Origin: Clostridiales bacterium
GTDB lineage: Bacteria > Bacillota > Clostridia > Saccharofermentanales > Saccharofermentanaceae
NCBI GenBank assembly: GCA_017620475.1
Contig: JAFZQI010000005.1
Location: forward strand, 1-64,000
DNA length: 64,000 nucleotides
Direction: 5' to 3'
Part shown: in pieces, positions 1 to 9,456 of the stretch
Layout: the number at the start of each line of letters is the position of its first letter
Position numbering within the stretch: position 1 is the stretch's first letter
Translations under genes and position numbers: made by a program
The notes under the pieces: model-generated
What the model was told of the DNA's origin: nothing
What the model saw: the letters and a program-made list of their open reading frames with translations, nothing else
Database searches by the model: none

Positions 1-3000
1 CTCGAACTTACCGTTTGCCGTTTCGCTTCTGTAGATGTTATACCGGTCGGCACCGCTGGCCTTACTCCAGGCAAGGGCGAGGCCCTCAGGTACCATAACG
101 ACCTCATTGAGGGTCGGGGTGGCAAGTGCCACGGCATTGACTTCCTGGGAAACGCCGATCGCCTTGTCGTTGGCATCCAGAGCAACAATGTAGTAATTGT
201 ATCTCGTTCCGGCAGTAAGACCGGTATGAGAAGTTGATGTCTGCTTGCCGACTTTCTTAAAGAGTGCATACTCGGAACCATCTAACGCATACCAGAGCTG
301 GTAAGCGCTTGCGCCTTCAACACTTGTCCAGGTAATCGTCATCGTTACACCACTCTTCGGCGAAGCACTCATAGTAAATCTTTCAGGATCGTTCTGCAGG
401 ATACCTTCTTCGTTGAAGAAATACCATTGTCCCTCGATATTGTACCAGCCGATTACCGGTGTCAGGTCTTCAGAGAGGAAGTAAACATTGCCTTCATCAT
501 CTTCCTGCCAACCGGGTTCAGGACCCTCGCAAGGAATGAAATCAATATGCCGGTAATAGTGCTGAGTCCAACTATAATCGGCTACCCAGCCATCATCCGC
601 GAATTCTTCTGTTAAATCATGCTCGAAACCATCGTCCCATGTGAGTACACGATAGTAGTAGCCCTCATTCGGAACGATACGGATAGGTGCTTTCCCCTCT
701 CCGTCAAGAGCAAGGATCAAACGTGTTATGCCATTGCTGCTTGTAACATATTTGTAGAAAGTGTTCCCGTCTTCGAGGATGACACTGGCGACCGGTGCCT
801 CGATATAGCCGTTTTCAAAAGTAATACGGACCATTCCATCAACAGGATCAACACTTGTCGGCAACAGTTTTTCTTCAGAAGTAAAGACGTCGAAATCAAA
901 ACATCCTTCTCCATCCTCTGCCCAGAGATGATCAAAGTGCATGTCATCCACTGATGTGAAGATCTTGATCTGTAATCCGGCAGGGATAAACATACCGTTC
1001 AGATCAACAGTAAATCCGTTATTGTACTCCAGCGGTCCGATGGTTTGCTGACCACGGATGTCAAGATAAACGGAATCCGTATCCGGATTATAATCGATGA
1101 GATCAAAACGAATGATACCGCCTTCCACTTCAGAGCAACTGTAGATTTGTCCGACCTCATAGTCACTGATTACTCGATCAATAAAAGTCGACTCGATATC
1201 TTCATCCAGTCCCCTGATTACAAACTCGTTTTCAAAAACGTCATACCAGGTAACGATGTAGAAGTCTCGATTCATCCAGCCGGATCCTCTTTCGATCGTA
1301 AAACATCCATCCTCAGTAAGTCTTGTTTCTCTGAAACCGTTGCTGCGCTGTTCGCCGTAAGCCAGAATGGTCAGATCATCACCCGGGATGAGTTTGAAAG
1401 TAATGGATTCTGCATTTTCATACACATCCGGCGTCAAAAGCCTGTCGCCATCCAGCTCATGCCATGTTTCTTCATCATCCAGACGGTACTGAACAAAGAA
1501 TACGGCTTCTTCGCCAAAACCGATTCGGATTCCCGTGAAATCGCTCTTGATGAAATTGAACGACGGTTCTGCAAAATTCTCAGCTTTCAGGTCCCATTCG
1601 AAATATCCGTCTTCCAAAACTTCATCCGTGATCTGCATATCTTTGAAGAATACGCCGAAGTCAAGCAGATTGTCCGGGAGATTGACATGGATCATGACTG
1701 TTGAAACATCTTTGGTGACGATGAGTCTTGCTCTGTCAAAGGTGTATCGGAAATCGACTATACTTCCATCATCTGTATCAAAAGCAAACACGTCTTCCGG
1801 AAGCTCGTCAAAGAATTCAAACCAGACAGGGAATTCAAATTGATTCTGAGTCTCCCAGTCCCATTCCATACAATCGAAAAGATAATCGTTTTCAGAAAGA
1901 TAGACAACGATCTCAAATCCGATATTATTCTGTGGAACAACAGTATATACGCCTTCTTCCGGAATCAGTTCTTCAAGCGAACGTCCGTTGTAACGGATGC
2001 ATACATTATAGTAACTGCCTTCTACTGTAAAAGAAATCGGTACGCCGATAACAAACTCTTCCGGCGTCCAGTGAGGCGAGGAGATTCCTTTGAACTGCGC
2101 ATCACCTCTACCCTTGATACCAATCTGGAAGAATCCATCATAAATTGGATCATTCCAATTGATCAGTTCAAATCCGTAACGCCAGAACCAGCCGTCAGCA
2201 GGTCTTTCGAGAGTGACTTCGTAGAATCCTTCAAAGCCTTCCTCATTTTTCAGTGACGTAATTGGTAATACGCTGTCATAACGTTCTTCACCACGTTCGA
2301 CACAGAACTTCACTCCTGTGGCTTCTTCAAGATGCTCGCAGCAAAAGCGCAGTGTGACTTCATCTGCTGTCAAGAATTCACTATATGGGATGCGGTATTC
2401 CCCATCATCCCTGTCATCAAAGGTCATCCAGACAGGTTCTTCATACTCACCGCCATCAATGGAATATAAGACGCTTATCGAATTTTCTTCGTACCCCGGG
2501 AAGCAGATACCGTCTTTCCACGGCTGACGGAATTTGACGGACAGCAATCTGTAATAATCCATGTCATCGTGTGAAAGATCGATCTGGCACCTGTAGTTAT
2601 TTCCTACAACGTAATCCGTTATATCAGTATCCATATACCAGGTTTCAAATTCTTCGCAGTCCAAAGGGTAATTGATCTTGAAAATAAGATCGGTTGCCTC
2701 ATTATCCAGTATTACAGCGATTCGATTATAACCGGTTAAGACATCAATAAGTCCTTCTGTTTCTGAAAAATCGAAAGTGCCTTCCGGAAGTCCGTTTAGG
2801 AAACCATCAAATTCGATATCAATACCGATTCTGGTCTCGTCTTCAAATCTTCCGAAATCCATATGACGGATCTCATATTCGACTTCAGTCATATATACGA
2901 CGACCTCAAGTCCTTCGCTTTGACCATCATAATCGAAAGAGTAAACGCCATCTTCTGCTTCAAGGATATCTTCTTTCCATCCGTAGTTTAGAACAACGGC

Positions 3001-5199
3001 ATAAAAATCATCGGATCCTTCCACAGTAAATGAGAACTGCTGGCCCGCGTCGATCTCGAGAAGGTCCCATTCTCGATCAGCAAGACCGTGTACTTTGACT
3101 TCATTATTGAAATTATTTCCTTCAACATGCCAGTTGAGTACACCATCATGAACATTCGGATCGAACGGACGTACTCGCATTTCACAATAATCCGTCCATC
3201 CGCCTTCCGGCATGTCAATGGCAAACAGATATGACGTCTCATCGAGAATGCTGCAACTGTATTTCCCTATCTCCGGATCATGAGAGTTGCCGTAAAAATC
3301 CACCCGGGCACCCTTGACCAGTTCATTTTGATCATTAGGCGTAACCGCGATATACAGGGTCTGAAGGTTCATGTAATCTTCAACGGGGATTATAAATCCC
3401 CAGTCATTCTGAACCTTTTCAAATTCGAAGAAGTTCTCTCCGTCTTCAGAGTAGGAAAAGTAATACCTGTCATTGTCTTCGACTCTGAATCCGCTCCAGC
3501 CGCCATGATAGGGAGAGAAATCAACATGGATATCCACCCAGCTATTTTCATGGATCCGATTTGCCTCGGTAGAAAGATCAAGTGTATAGGAACCGTCATC
3601 ATTACGTATTAGCAGTTTAGATGACGGTATATAGGGCTGATCTTCTGTTTCACGATATTCTATACGATACTCGTCGATCGTAAGCTCCATGCGGGAGAGA
3701 TACCATCCGTCATCAGGAGAAAGTGTGAATTTTAATCCGTCAGTAGCACTAACCGCCGAAACCGGTATGGAATAGCGGTTGCATTTATCATTGCCCGGCT
3801 GTGGCAGCACGTGGGTATGTGCTGCAGGGATCATGCCCATCTTGCCGTCTCCGTTATAAACAGCATTGAGCATGAATTCATTTTCTCCGTTTCTCATGTC
3901 ATCAAAATCCGACCAGGCGATCCTGATCTGAATTCCGTTACTGACTGTCGGTGTGATCGTGAATTGATTGTTTTCCAATACGATACGGTGTTCGTCATTT
4001 TCAGGAAGATCCGTACTGTAATACTCGTAATCCTGGATATCTACCTCGATATGGATCGTCTCGCCATTTCTTGTATGTGGCTGCTCAAGAGTGAACGTGA
4101 TCGGCTGATCTTTCGTGAAAGAAATCTGCTCATTCCTTCTTATCAGCGTATCACCGATGTAGACGAATCCGGTCTGCACGTCTCTGTCCTGGCTCTCATC
4201 CCATTCCCATACCTCGTCATAATCGACGGCAAACATATCGTCGGGAACACGATAATCCATGCCTTCTTGGCCAATCATCCAGAAGAAACCGGATTCATCA
4301 TCTCCAACATATGTGTAGAAACAAGGGTCGGCAATCGGATCAGAATTGTTACGCGGAACCGGACCATTGTCACCGGGTTCATAAAGATCGATGCCGCTGA
4401 CGGTTACACCCGATTCGATAATAAGCCTGGCATCCCTTCCGCCAATGACGGATCCGTTCAGAACATTCATGAGTTCTTCAACATGCATCTCTGTACGGTC
4501 TCCGTTCGGACTTGATCCTTCAAGGATCAATGATCCCTGAACAACAAGCCGCTTAACGTTTGTAATACCCGGGTACCAGCCGTCCTGCTGATTGTTCTCG
4601 TTAAATCTCGGTCTCGGCCCAATGGAATAAACAGCGCCCGGATCGATACCGAGAACACCTGCATTTACGGTACAATCAAAATTGCCGATGATTACATAAT
4701 CATAATAAACATTCGGAAGTTCTACTCCCGGTGCTGACTCATCCCAATCATATTCGGTATGAATATTGGAAACGATCTCCAAAAGGTCACCGATATCCGG
4801 CTCGCCTTCATATTCGTAGGCGGGAGCTTCAGAAGCAAATCGCCCCGTTGCTTTTATATAATTCTCACAAGTAATGGAACTATCACCAAGAAGTATGATC
4901 TGATTATGGTCATAATCATATTCTGCGGTTACTTCAGCGTTGTTGAGGATCAGCATGCCTCGATATTCATCAAGTTCATAAGAACCGTTACTGATAAACT
5001 CTCCAAGATACTCCTTGCCGTCAACCGGTTCTTCGCTGAAAACATATCCTGGATCGTTCTGGTCTTCTGGATTGCCCCATATCTGATAGACTGAAGCTTC
5101 ATTATCTGCCCGTATTATCGGGGCTTTTTGCGGCAAATACGCAAAGAGTATACATGCACTTATGCCTGCCGCTATGAATCTGGCCTTTAACTTCTTCAT
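1..5199 (-). CDS. giant secreted modular protein (C-terminus outside window)
   Basis: The reading frame is open for 1733 codons from the ATG at 5199 to the window edge, so only the N-terminal part is present. A good ribosome site (GGAGGGAGG) lies about 8 bases before the ATG. Residues 1-34 form a signal peptide (KKLKAR, then a hydrophobic stretch). The bulk is acidic and aromatic-rich, probably beta-stranded, with loosely repeated units; FTVEG followed by an aromatic-rich strand recurs, as does the motif L-E/F-E-VVVY/IVVY. Near residue 1590 there is one stretch like a choline/cell-wall-binding repeat (GWYNIEGQWYFFNEEG). From about residue 1610 fibronectin-III-like modules begin (SPKSGVTM, then SKASGADRYNIYRS), the same family as in the proteins at 18699-22565 and 55003-57336. 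The enzymatic role, if any, is not recognisable; a surface protein is inferred. Confidence 0.85.
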   Translation of the reverse strand, partial: MKKLKARFIAAGISACILFAYLPQKAPIIRADNEASVYQIWGNPEDQNDPGYVFSEEPVDGKEYLGEFISNGSYELDEYRGMLILNNAEVTAEYDYDHNQIILLGDSSITCENYIKATGRFASEAPAYEYEGEPDIGDLLEIVSNIHTEYDWDESAPGVELPNVYYDYVIIGNFDCTVNAGVLGIDPGAVYSIGPRPRFNENNQQDGWYPGITNVKRLVVQGSLILEGSSPNGDRTEMHVEELMNVLNGSVIGGRDARLIIESGVTVSGIDLYEPGDNGPVPRNNSDPIADPCFYTYVGDDESGFFWMIGQEGMDYRVPDDMFAVDYDEVWEWDESQDRDVQTGFVYIGDTLIRRNEQISFTKDQPITFTLEQPHTRNGETIHIEVDIQDYEYYSTDLPENDEHRIVLENNQFTITPTVSNGIQIRIAWSDFDDMRNGENEFMLNAVYNGDGKMGMIPAAHTHVLPQPGNDKCNRYSIPVSAVSATDGLKFTLSPDDGWYLSRMELTIDEYRIEYRETEDQPYIPSSKLLIRNDDGSYTLDLSTEANRIHENSWVDIHVDFSPYHGGWSGFRVEDNDRYYFSYSEDGENFFEFEKVQNDWGFIIPVEDYMNLQTLYIAVTPNDQNELVKGARVDFYGNSHDPEIGKYSCSILDETSYLFAIDMPEGGWTDYCEMRVRPFDPNVHDGVLNWHVEGNNFNNEVKVHGLADREWDLLEIDAGQQFSFTVEGSDDFYAVVLNYGWKEDILEAEDGVYSFDYDGQSEGLEVVVYMTEVEYEIRHMDFGRFEDETRIGIDIEFDGFLNGLPEGTFDFSETEGLIDVLTGYNRIAVILDNEATDLIFKINYPLDCEEFETWYMDTDITDYVVGNNYRCQIDLSHDDMDYYRLLSVKFRQPWKDGICFPGYEENSISVLYSIDGGEYEEPVWMTFDDRDDGEYRIPYSEFLTADEVTLRFCCEHLEEATGVKFCVERGEERYDSVLPITSLKNEEGFEGFYEVTLERPADGWFWRYGFELINWNDPIYDGFFQIGIKGRGDAQFKGISSPHWTPEEFVIGVPISFTVEGSYYNVCIRYNGRSLEELIPEEGVYTVVPQNNIGFEIVVYLSENDYLFDCMEWDWETQNQFEFPVWFEFFDELPEDVFAFDTDDGSIVDFRYTFDRARLIVTKDVSTVMIHVNLPDNLLDFGVFFKDMQITDEVLEDGYFEWDLKAENFAEPSFNFIKSDFTGIRIGFGEEAVFFVQYRLDDEETWHELDGDRLLTPDVYENAESITFKLIPGDDLTILAYGEQRSNGFRETRLTEDGCFTIERGSGWMNRDFYIVTWYDVFENEFVIRGLDEDIESTFIDRVISDYEVGQIYSCSEVEGGIIRFDLIDYNPDTDSVYLDIRGQQTIGPLEYNNGFTVDLNGMFIPAGLQIKIFTSVDDMHFDHLWAEDGEGCFDFDVFTSEEKLLPTSVDPVDGMVRITFENGYIEAPVASVILEDGNTFYKYVTSSNGITRLILALDGEGKAPIRIVPNEGYYYRVLTWDDGFEHDLTEEFADDGWVADYSWTQHYYRHIDFIPCEGPEPGWQEDDEGNVYFLSEDLTPVIGWYNIEGQWYFFNEEGILQNDPERFTMSASPKSGVTMTITWTSVEGASAYQLWYALDGSEYALFKKVGKQTSTSHTGLTAGTRYNYYIVALDANDKAIGVSQEVNAVALATPTLNEVVMVPEGLALAWSKASGADRYNIYRSETANGKFE
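26..69. repeat. 44-base near-identical repeat, copy 1 (module-coding)
   Basis: This stretch matches 19954-19997 with only two mismatches by eye. Both encode the same part of the fibronectin-like module (SKASGADRYNIYRS) in different secreted proteins. The identity reflects module duplication and gives a potential site for recombination between the two genes. Confidence 0.7.
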
Positions 5200-5278
5200 A
5201 GATCATCCTCCCTCCTGATTTTAGATCTCATATTTTCATCTTAACATCTCAGAAGGCTCTTTAACAATTTCAAAAGTT

Positions 5279-5307
5279 AAAAAACCATGAATTTTTTACA
5301 TTCTTGG
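5279..5307 (-). terminator. probable Rho-independent terminator of the pyr operon
   Basis: Read on the minus strand, CCA-A-GAAT and ATTC-A-TGG form a stem with one mismatch around a short A-rich loop, followed directly by six T residues. It begins 10 bases after the stop codon of the YgjP-like gene. The stem is short and AT-rich, so strength is uncertain. Confidence 0.5.
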
Positions 5308-5316
5308 ATAATCAAA

Positions 5317-5889
5317 TTATTTCTTAGGTATAGAGTATTTCCGAAGTGCCTGCCGGCTCTTTTTATATTCCGGACAGTATTTTTCGACCTGTGACCAGAA
5401 AGCAGGAGAATGATTCATGTAATAAAGGTGCGAAAGCTCATGGATCAGCACATAATCGAAGAGTTCGGGTTCAACGTCAAGAAGGTATATGTTAAGAGAT
5501 ATACTCCCGCTTGAAGAACACGATCCCCAGCGTGATGTCATATATCTTACGGTAATGCGTGAAGGCTTCTTTCCGTCGTATACCGCTAGAAAAGCACTGG
5601 CTCTGGCATGTATGATCCTCGCTCTTCTTCTCTGCTCGGACATATCGATGGATGGAAGACGGACCTTGTCCTGTAATTTGGATCTGTGTTTATCGATCCA
5701 CTCACTATTTGTTTCCACAAATCGGTCGATGTCTTTCAGCGGCATGTAAATCGGAGCGAAAGCGAGAACACGCCCGTCCTCGTCCAGCGTGATCTTCAGG
5801 CGCTTTCGCTTACCATATCGGATCGTAACCGGAACTTTATGGACGGACGTGAAATATTCTCTTTCTGATACGATTCTCGGAGAAGACAT
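5317..5889 (-). CDS. YgjP-like (DUF45) zinc metallopeptidase
   Basis: Encodes about 190 residues with the zinc motif HELSH (residues 150-154) followed by H160 in NHSPAFW. This is the HExxH-x5-H-x3-FW signature of the YgjP/DUF45 family (SprT-like metallopeptidase fold). The core RYMTSRWGSCSSSGSISLN before it is also typical. The start at 5889 is chosen because it lies just after the pyrE stop, with GGAAG 11 bases upstream; the same frame stays open to 5976 but would overlap pyrE. It is the last gene of the pyr transcript, though nothing links it to pyrimidine synthesis. The cellular substrate of this family is poorly defined. Confidence 0.85.
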   Translation of the reverse strand: MSSPRIVSEREYFTSVHKVPVTIRYGKRKRLKITLDEDGRVLAFAPIYMPLKDIDRFVETNSEWIDKHRSKLQDKVRLPSIDMSEQRRRARIIHARASAFLAVYDGKKPSRITVRYMTSRWGSCSSSGSISLNIYLLDVEPELFDYVLIHELSHLYYMNHSPAFWSQVEKYCPEYKKSRQALRKYSIPKK

Positions 5890-5893
5890 AAAA

Positions 5894-6751
5894 TCAATTT
5901 CTTCCGGGAACATAGCCGCGGGAGATGGCCATTTCCGCGCGCTGCTTTGGTTTCCCGCCGAGTGCGATCTGCACATCGATGAAAGCAGGATGCGCAGTAA
6001 GGAAAGCCTTCATATAGTCGATAGGACTTTCCATGAAATGGGAGACCATATCACGCTGCGCGACTGACAGGATTCCCTTTTCTACTGCTTCATCGAAAAG
6101 AGAAAGTTCGATCTTGGCAAAGGTGTACATGTTGACACCTTCTTTTTTGAGATTGGCCTCACCGCCCTGGAGCCGGTCGATCACGGCGATGGTATCCGTA
6201 ATTGATGCGCCCACTCCGCGGATCGAAGGGATCCATGCATTTGTATAGGAAGAAGCTTCCGTGATAAGATCGGCGATATGAAGGGAAACTTTACCGTCCA
6301 GATCTCCTTCTCCGACTTTTACGGCGGAGGCTTCTACCGACTCAGAGAACCATGTTTCACCATCCTTGAAAATGCTCAGATGTGGCTTCCCGAGAAGATA
6401 TGCCGGCATCAGCGAGAAGAAGAAATCACGGCGTTCACCGCCGGAAATGAAGTCGAAATCCAGTTCTTTTGCCTTAGAGACAATAAGGTCGATCACGGTT
6501 TTGTAAGATTCGGAAGTTTCGTACTGGGTCTTAACAAAATCCAGAATGTTTTTAAGGAATTCCGCACGGTCGCCGGCTGCCGCTTCTTCGATCTTGGCAA
6601 GCAGTTCATTTGCCTTCTCTTCCGATTCGATAAGAAAATGAGTATTCACATAGAAAGGACCAAGGGTTCCGGAAGCATACCAGAACGGCTTTTCGGGATC
6701 ACTTACCCGAACGGCATTGGTTGCAAATAAATAATCTGAAATGGTCTTCAT
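5894..6751 (-). CDS. pyrE: orotate phosphoribosyltransferase, divergent form
   Basis: 285 residues. In the pathway this step joins orotate to PRPP to give OMP. The identification rests on position in the pyr operon, where all other late steps are present, and on a weak phosphoribosyltransferase pattern: FISGGERRD near the middle, then ADLITEASSYTN where standard enzymes have the PRPP loop EDVITTGGS. The usual acidic pair and the TTG triplet are therefore altered, and the protein is some 70 residues longer than common PyrE. The start ATG at 6751 follows pyrD by 6 bases. It could be a diverged paralogue, but no other pyrE is in the operon. Confidence 0.7.
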   Translation of the reverse strand: MKTISDYLFATNAVRVSDPEKPFWYASGTLGPFYVNTHFLIESEEKANELLAKIEEAAAGDRAEFLKNILDFVKTQYETSESYKTVIDLIVSKAKELDFDFISGGERRDFFFSLMPAYLLGKPHLSIFKDGETWFSESVEASAVKVGEGDLDGKVSLHIADLITEASSYTNAWIPSIRGVGASITDTIAVIDRLQGGEANLKKEGVNMYTFAKIELSLFDEAVEKGILSVAQRDMVSHFMESPIDYMKAFLTAHPAFIDVQIALGGKPKQRAEMAISRGYVPGRN

Positions 6752-6757
6752 AATGGT

Positions 6758-7675
6758 TTACCTCCACATTTCTAACGTGCCTGTCAAAGAAGACAGTTCA
6801 TCAATATGATTCTCTTCACAATACTTATTCAGTTCATCTACGATCTCCACTGGTCTTCCCGGATGAACCAGCGTGATCGTTCCGAGTTCGACAGCCGAAG
6901 AACCGGCGATCATAAACTCCAAAACGTCCTCGTAGGTACTGATTCCGCCACAGCCGATTACCGGAATCTTCACGGCACTATAGATATCATGTACCATACG
7001 AAGGGCCACGGGTTTCACACAGGGTCCCGAAAGCCCGCCGGAATTATTATGGAGAAGTGGTCTTCTGGTTCGAATATCGATCGCCATACCCAGCAAGGTG
7101 TTGATCGCTACGATTGCATCTGCTCCGCCCGCTTCAGCTCCCTTGGACGTCTCTGAAATCGAAGTGACATTGGGTGTCAGTTTTACCCATAAGGGAAGCG
7201 TCGTCCGCTTGCGAAGATCAGATACAAGGGCTTCGATCGCCTTCGGTGATGAGCCGATGACCATGCAGCCTTCTTTTACGTTCGGGCAGGAAAAATTCAG
7301 TTCCAGTGCATCGATCTTCTCTTTATAAGGATCCAGTTTTTCGACCATAGCGATGTAATCCTCGTTTGAGTGACCGGCTACGTTTACGACTACGCCTGCA
7401 CCTGACTGCACCATATAATCCAGTTCTGTTTCCAGAAAAGCATCTACACCGGGATTCTGAAGCCCTACGCAATTAAGCATACCGGAAGGCGTTTCCGCTA
7501 CACGTATTCCCTGATTCCCATCACGTGGAAGAAGCGTCAGGCCTTTTGAAGAAAGGGCACCTAGCTTACTTAGATCCATGTATTCGGCAAGTTCCCGTCC
7601 GAAACCGCAAGTGCCCGAAGCCAGGATTATCGGGGTTTTGAGAGCAACTTCTCCTATTTTTACAGCGATACTCAC
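6758..7675 (-). CDS. pyrD: dihydroorotate dehydrogenase B, catalytic subunit
   Basis: 305 residues, the usual length for class 1B. It oxidises dihydroorotate to orotate using FMN and passes electrons to PyrK and then NAD. The sequence shows the N-terminal ILASGTCGFG, the catalytic-loop motif ELNFSCPNVKEG (active-site Cys near residue 130), KLTPNVTSI, and the C-terminal phosphate-binding VIGCGGIST and ELGT. The start overlaps the pyrK stop as ATGA, so translation is probably coupled and the two subunits made in step. Cytoplasmic. Confidence 0.96.
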   Translation of the reverse strand: MSIAVKIGEVALKTPIILASGTCGFGRELAEYMDLSKLGALSSKGLTLLPRDGNQGIRVAETPSGMLNCVGLQNPGVDAFLETELDYMVQSGAGVVVNVAGHSNEDYIAMVEKLDPYKEKIDALELNFSCPNVKEGCMVIGSSPKAIEALVSDLRKRTTLPLWVKLTPNVTSISETSKGAEAGGADAIVAINTLLGMAIDIRTRRPLLHNNSGGLSGPCVKPVALRMVHDIYSAVKIPVIGCGGISTYEDVLEFMIAGSSAVELGTITLVHPGRPVEIVDELNKYCEENHIDELSSLTGTLEMWR

Positions 7676-8454
7676 CAGATCACCTCCTCGGCTCTAAATA
7701 CAGGACCGTCTTTGCAGCAGCGCTTGTGGACGAATTCTTTTCCTTCCTTTTCGACCTTGATCTTGCACACGCATACGAGACATGCACCGATACCACAGGC
7801 CATACGCTGTTCGAGAGAAACATAACAGGTAAGACCCTTAGCAAGAGCCCATTCCGAAACCTTTCTCATCATGATGCCGGGACCTACGACCATGACGGTC
7901 GCGCCCGCAAGTTCCGAATCGTCTATCGTTTCCAGATAGGCCATGACATTTCCCTTCATGCCGAGATCTCCGGCATCCGTCGTTACGTCGAAGTTTTCAC
8001 ATACAGACGAGAATTTTTCATATAGAAAAGCATCGTTTCTGCTGCGGTATCCGTTTACGATATGACACGGAATGCCGTTTTTCTTTGCATATTCTGCGGC
8101 ACAGTAAATAGGAAAGATTCCTGTGCCTCCACCGACGAGCAGAAGTTTCTTGATTCCATCAAACTGAAATCCGTTACCAAGAGGCCCGAGAACGGTAAAC
8201 TCGTCTCCTTCTTTTGCCTCGAGGATCTTCCCGGTTCCTTTTCCGACTTTACGAACGCCAACGCTGAAAGTATTACTTTCCTTATCTACGCACATGATTC
8301 CGAAAGGACGCTTCAGGAAATACGCACAGGACAGATTGACAAACTGTCCCGGTTGTGCGGTCTGCGCAATCTCCGGACAAATAAATGTCAGTACGGAACA
8401 GGTAGGCCCGAGATCTTCTTTTTGAATCAGTTTGACTTTATATTCTTCTTTCAT
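7672..8454 (-). CDS. pyrK: dihydroorotate dehydrogenase B, electron-transfer subunit
   Basis: 260 residues, normal for PyrK. It carries FAD and a [2Fe-2S] cluster and links PyrD to NAD. Visible features are the FAD-domain motif KRPFGIM (residues about 49-55), the NAD-binding LLVGGGTGIFPIY (about 105-117), and the C-terminal cluster ligands MACGIGACLVCVC followed some 18 residues later by a Cys before KDGPVF. Three bases separate it from pyrF and it shares four bases with pyrD. Its presence marks the NAD-dependent anaerobic PyrDB system rather than the quinone-linked enzyme. Confidence 0.95.
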   Translation of the reverse strand: MKEEYKVKLIQKEDLGPTCSVLTFICPEIAQTAQPGQFVNLSCAYFLKRPFGIMCVDKESNTFSVGVRKVGKGTGKILEAKEGDEFTVLGPLGNGFQFDGIKKLLLVGGGTGIFPIYCAAEYAKKNGIPCHIVNGYRSRNDAFLYEKFSSVCENFDVTTDAGDLGMKGNVMAYLETIDDSELAGATVMVVGPGIMMRKVSEWALAKGLTCYVSLEQRMACGIGACLVCVCKIKVEKEGKEFVHKRCCKDGPVFRAEEVIW

Positions 8455-8457
8455 TTC

Positions 8458-9456
8458 TTAACCTTTCAATGCAGCATTCAGATCGTCGCGCATACGGATG
8501 GCCTCATCTCTTGTCGCTTTTTGAAATCCGAGTAGCGTCTTACCGGAAGGCCCTTCTATATCTGTCATTGCCATAGGAACAATATCTTCTCTCTTTTTCC
8601 AGGCACACATCAGGCTTCTCGATGCATTGACGATTCCACCCTTGCCATTTACAAAAGAGGCGACCGCATCCTTACCGGATCCGCCCTGTGCACCATAACC
8701 CGGAACGAGGATCAGTGCGTGCGGCATGATTTGCCTTGCTTTTACAGCCTGTTCCGGCCATGTTGCCCCGACAACGGCGCCGACAGAACTGAATCCGGAC
8801 TCCCCGATCAGCTCCTGGCCCCATTTCTCAACATTTTCAGCCATCGCTTCGAATACCTGACGGCCATCTTCCAGTTTCAGATCCTGTAGATCACCGGCAG
8901 AAGGGTTCGAAGTACGTACCAGTACGAAAAGACCTTTACCCTTCTTTTTCGCTACATCCATAAAAGGCTTGATACCGTCGATGCCGAGATATCCGTTTAC
9001 GGTCACACAGTCACATTCGAACATCGCTTCAATGGAATCGTCGAGAACTTTCGTTTCACCGATGATTGCGTTGGCATAAGCCGTGGCCGTTGTGCCGATA
9101 TCGTTTCTTTTGGCGTCGCCGATGACCAGCATGTCTTTTTCATGAGCATACTGAATCGTCTTTTTGAGCGCCTTGATGCCCTCTAGGCCGTACATCTCGT
9201 AATAAGCAAACTGGGGCTTGATCGCAGGGATTATGTCATATACGGTATCGATCAGGAGACGGTTATATGCGAAGATCGCCTCGCCGGTTGCTTCCTGCAT
9301 ATTGACAGAGCGGGCGCCTTTCTTGTTTTTCGCTCCGTCGAGCCAGGCATTCAGCATTTCCGAAGGAAGGTAATCGAGTTTTGGATCGAGACCCATTACT
9401 GTCGGGTTATTGCATACTTCGATTTTCTTAAGAAGTTTATCAGCGAAGTTCGTCAT
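8458..9456 (-). CDS. pyrF: orotidine 5'-phosphate decarboxylase (long type)
   Basis: 332 residues, matching the longer type-2 family. It decarboxylates OMP to UMP, the last step of the pathway. Landmarks are VMGLDPKLDYLP near the N-terminus, the catalytic strand VIGDAKRNDIGTTATAYA (Lys/Asp active-site array) and the C-terminal LVPGYGAQGG phosphate-binding loop. The family commonly has RGDIG where this protein has RNDIG. The start overlaps the end of pyrC by 17 bases. Gene order pyrC-pyrF-pyrK-pyrD-pyrE covers dihydroorotate to UMP. Confidence 0.95.
   Translation of the reverse strand: MTNFADKLLKKIEVCNNPTVMGLDPKLDYLPSEMLNAWLDGAKNKKGARSVNMQEATGEAIFAYNRLLIDTVYDIIPAIKPQFAYYEMYGLEGIKALKKTIQYAHEKDMLVIGDAKRNDIGTTATAYANAIIGETKVLDDSIEAMFECDCVTVNGYLGIDGIKPFMDVAKKKGKGLFVLVRTSNPSAGDLQDLKLEDGRQVFEAMAENVEKWGQELIGESGFSSVGAVVGATWPEQAVKARQIMPHALILVPGYGAQGGSGKDAVASFVNGKGGIVNASRSLMCAWKKREDIVPMAMTDIEGPSGKTLLGFQKATRDEAIRMRDDLNAALKG

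Noticed and set aside
427..5094. Many plus-strand open frames of 60-230 codons across the first 5 kb
   Set aside because: They lie opposite one uninterrupted 1733-codon minus-strand frame with signal peptide and ribosome site, and show no start signals or family features of their own.
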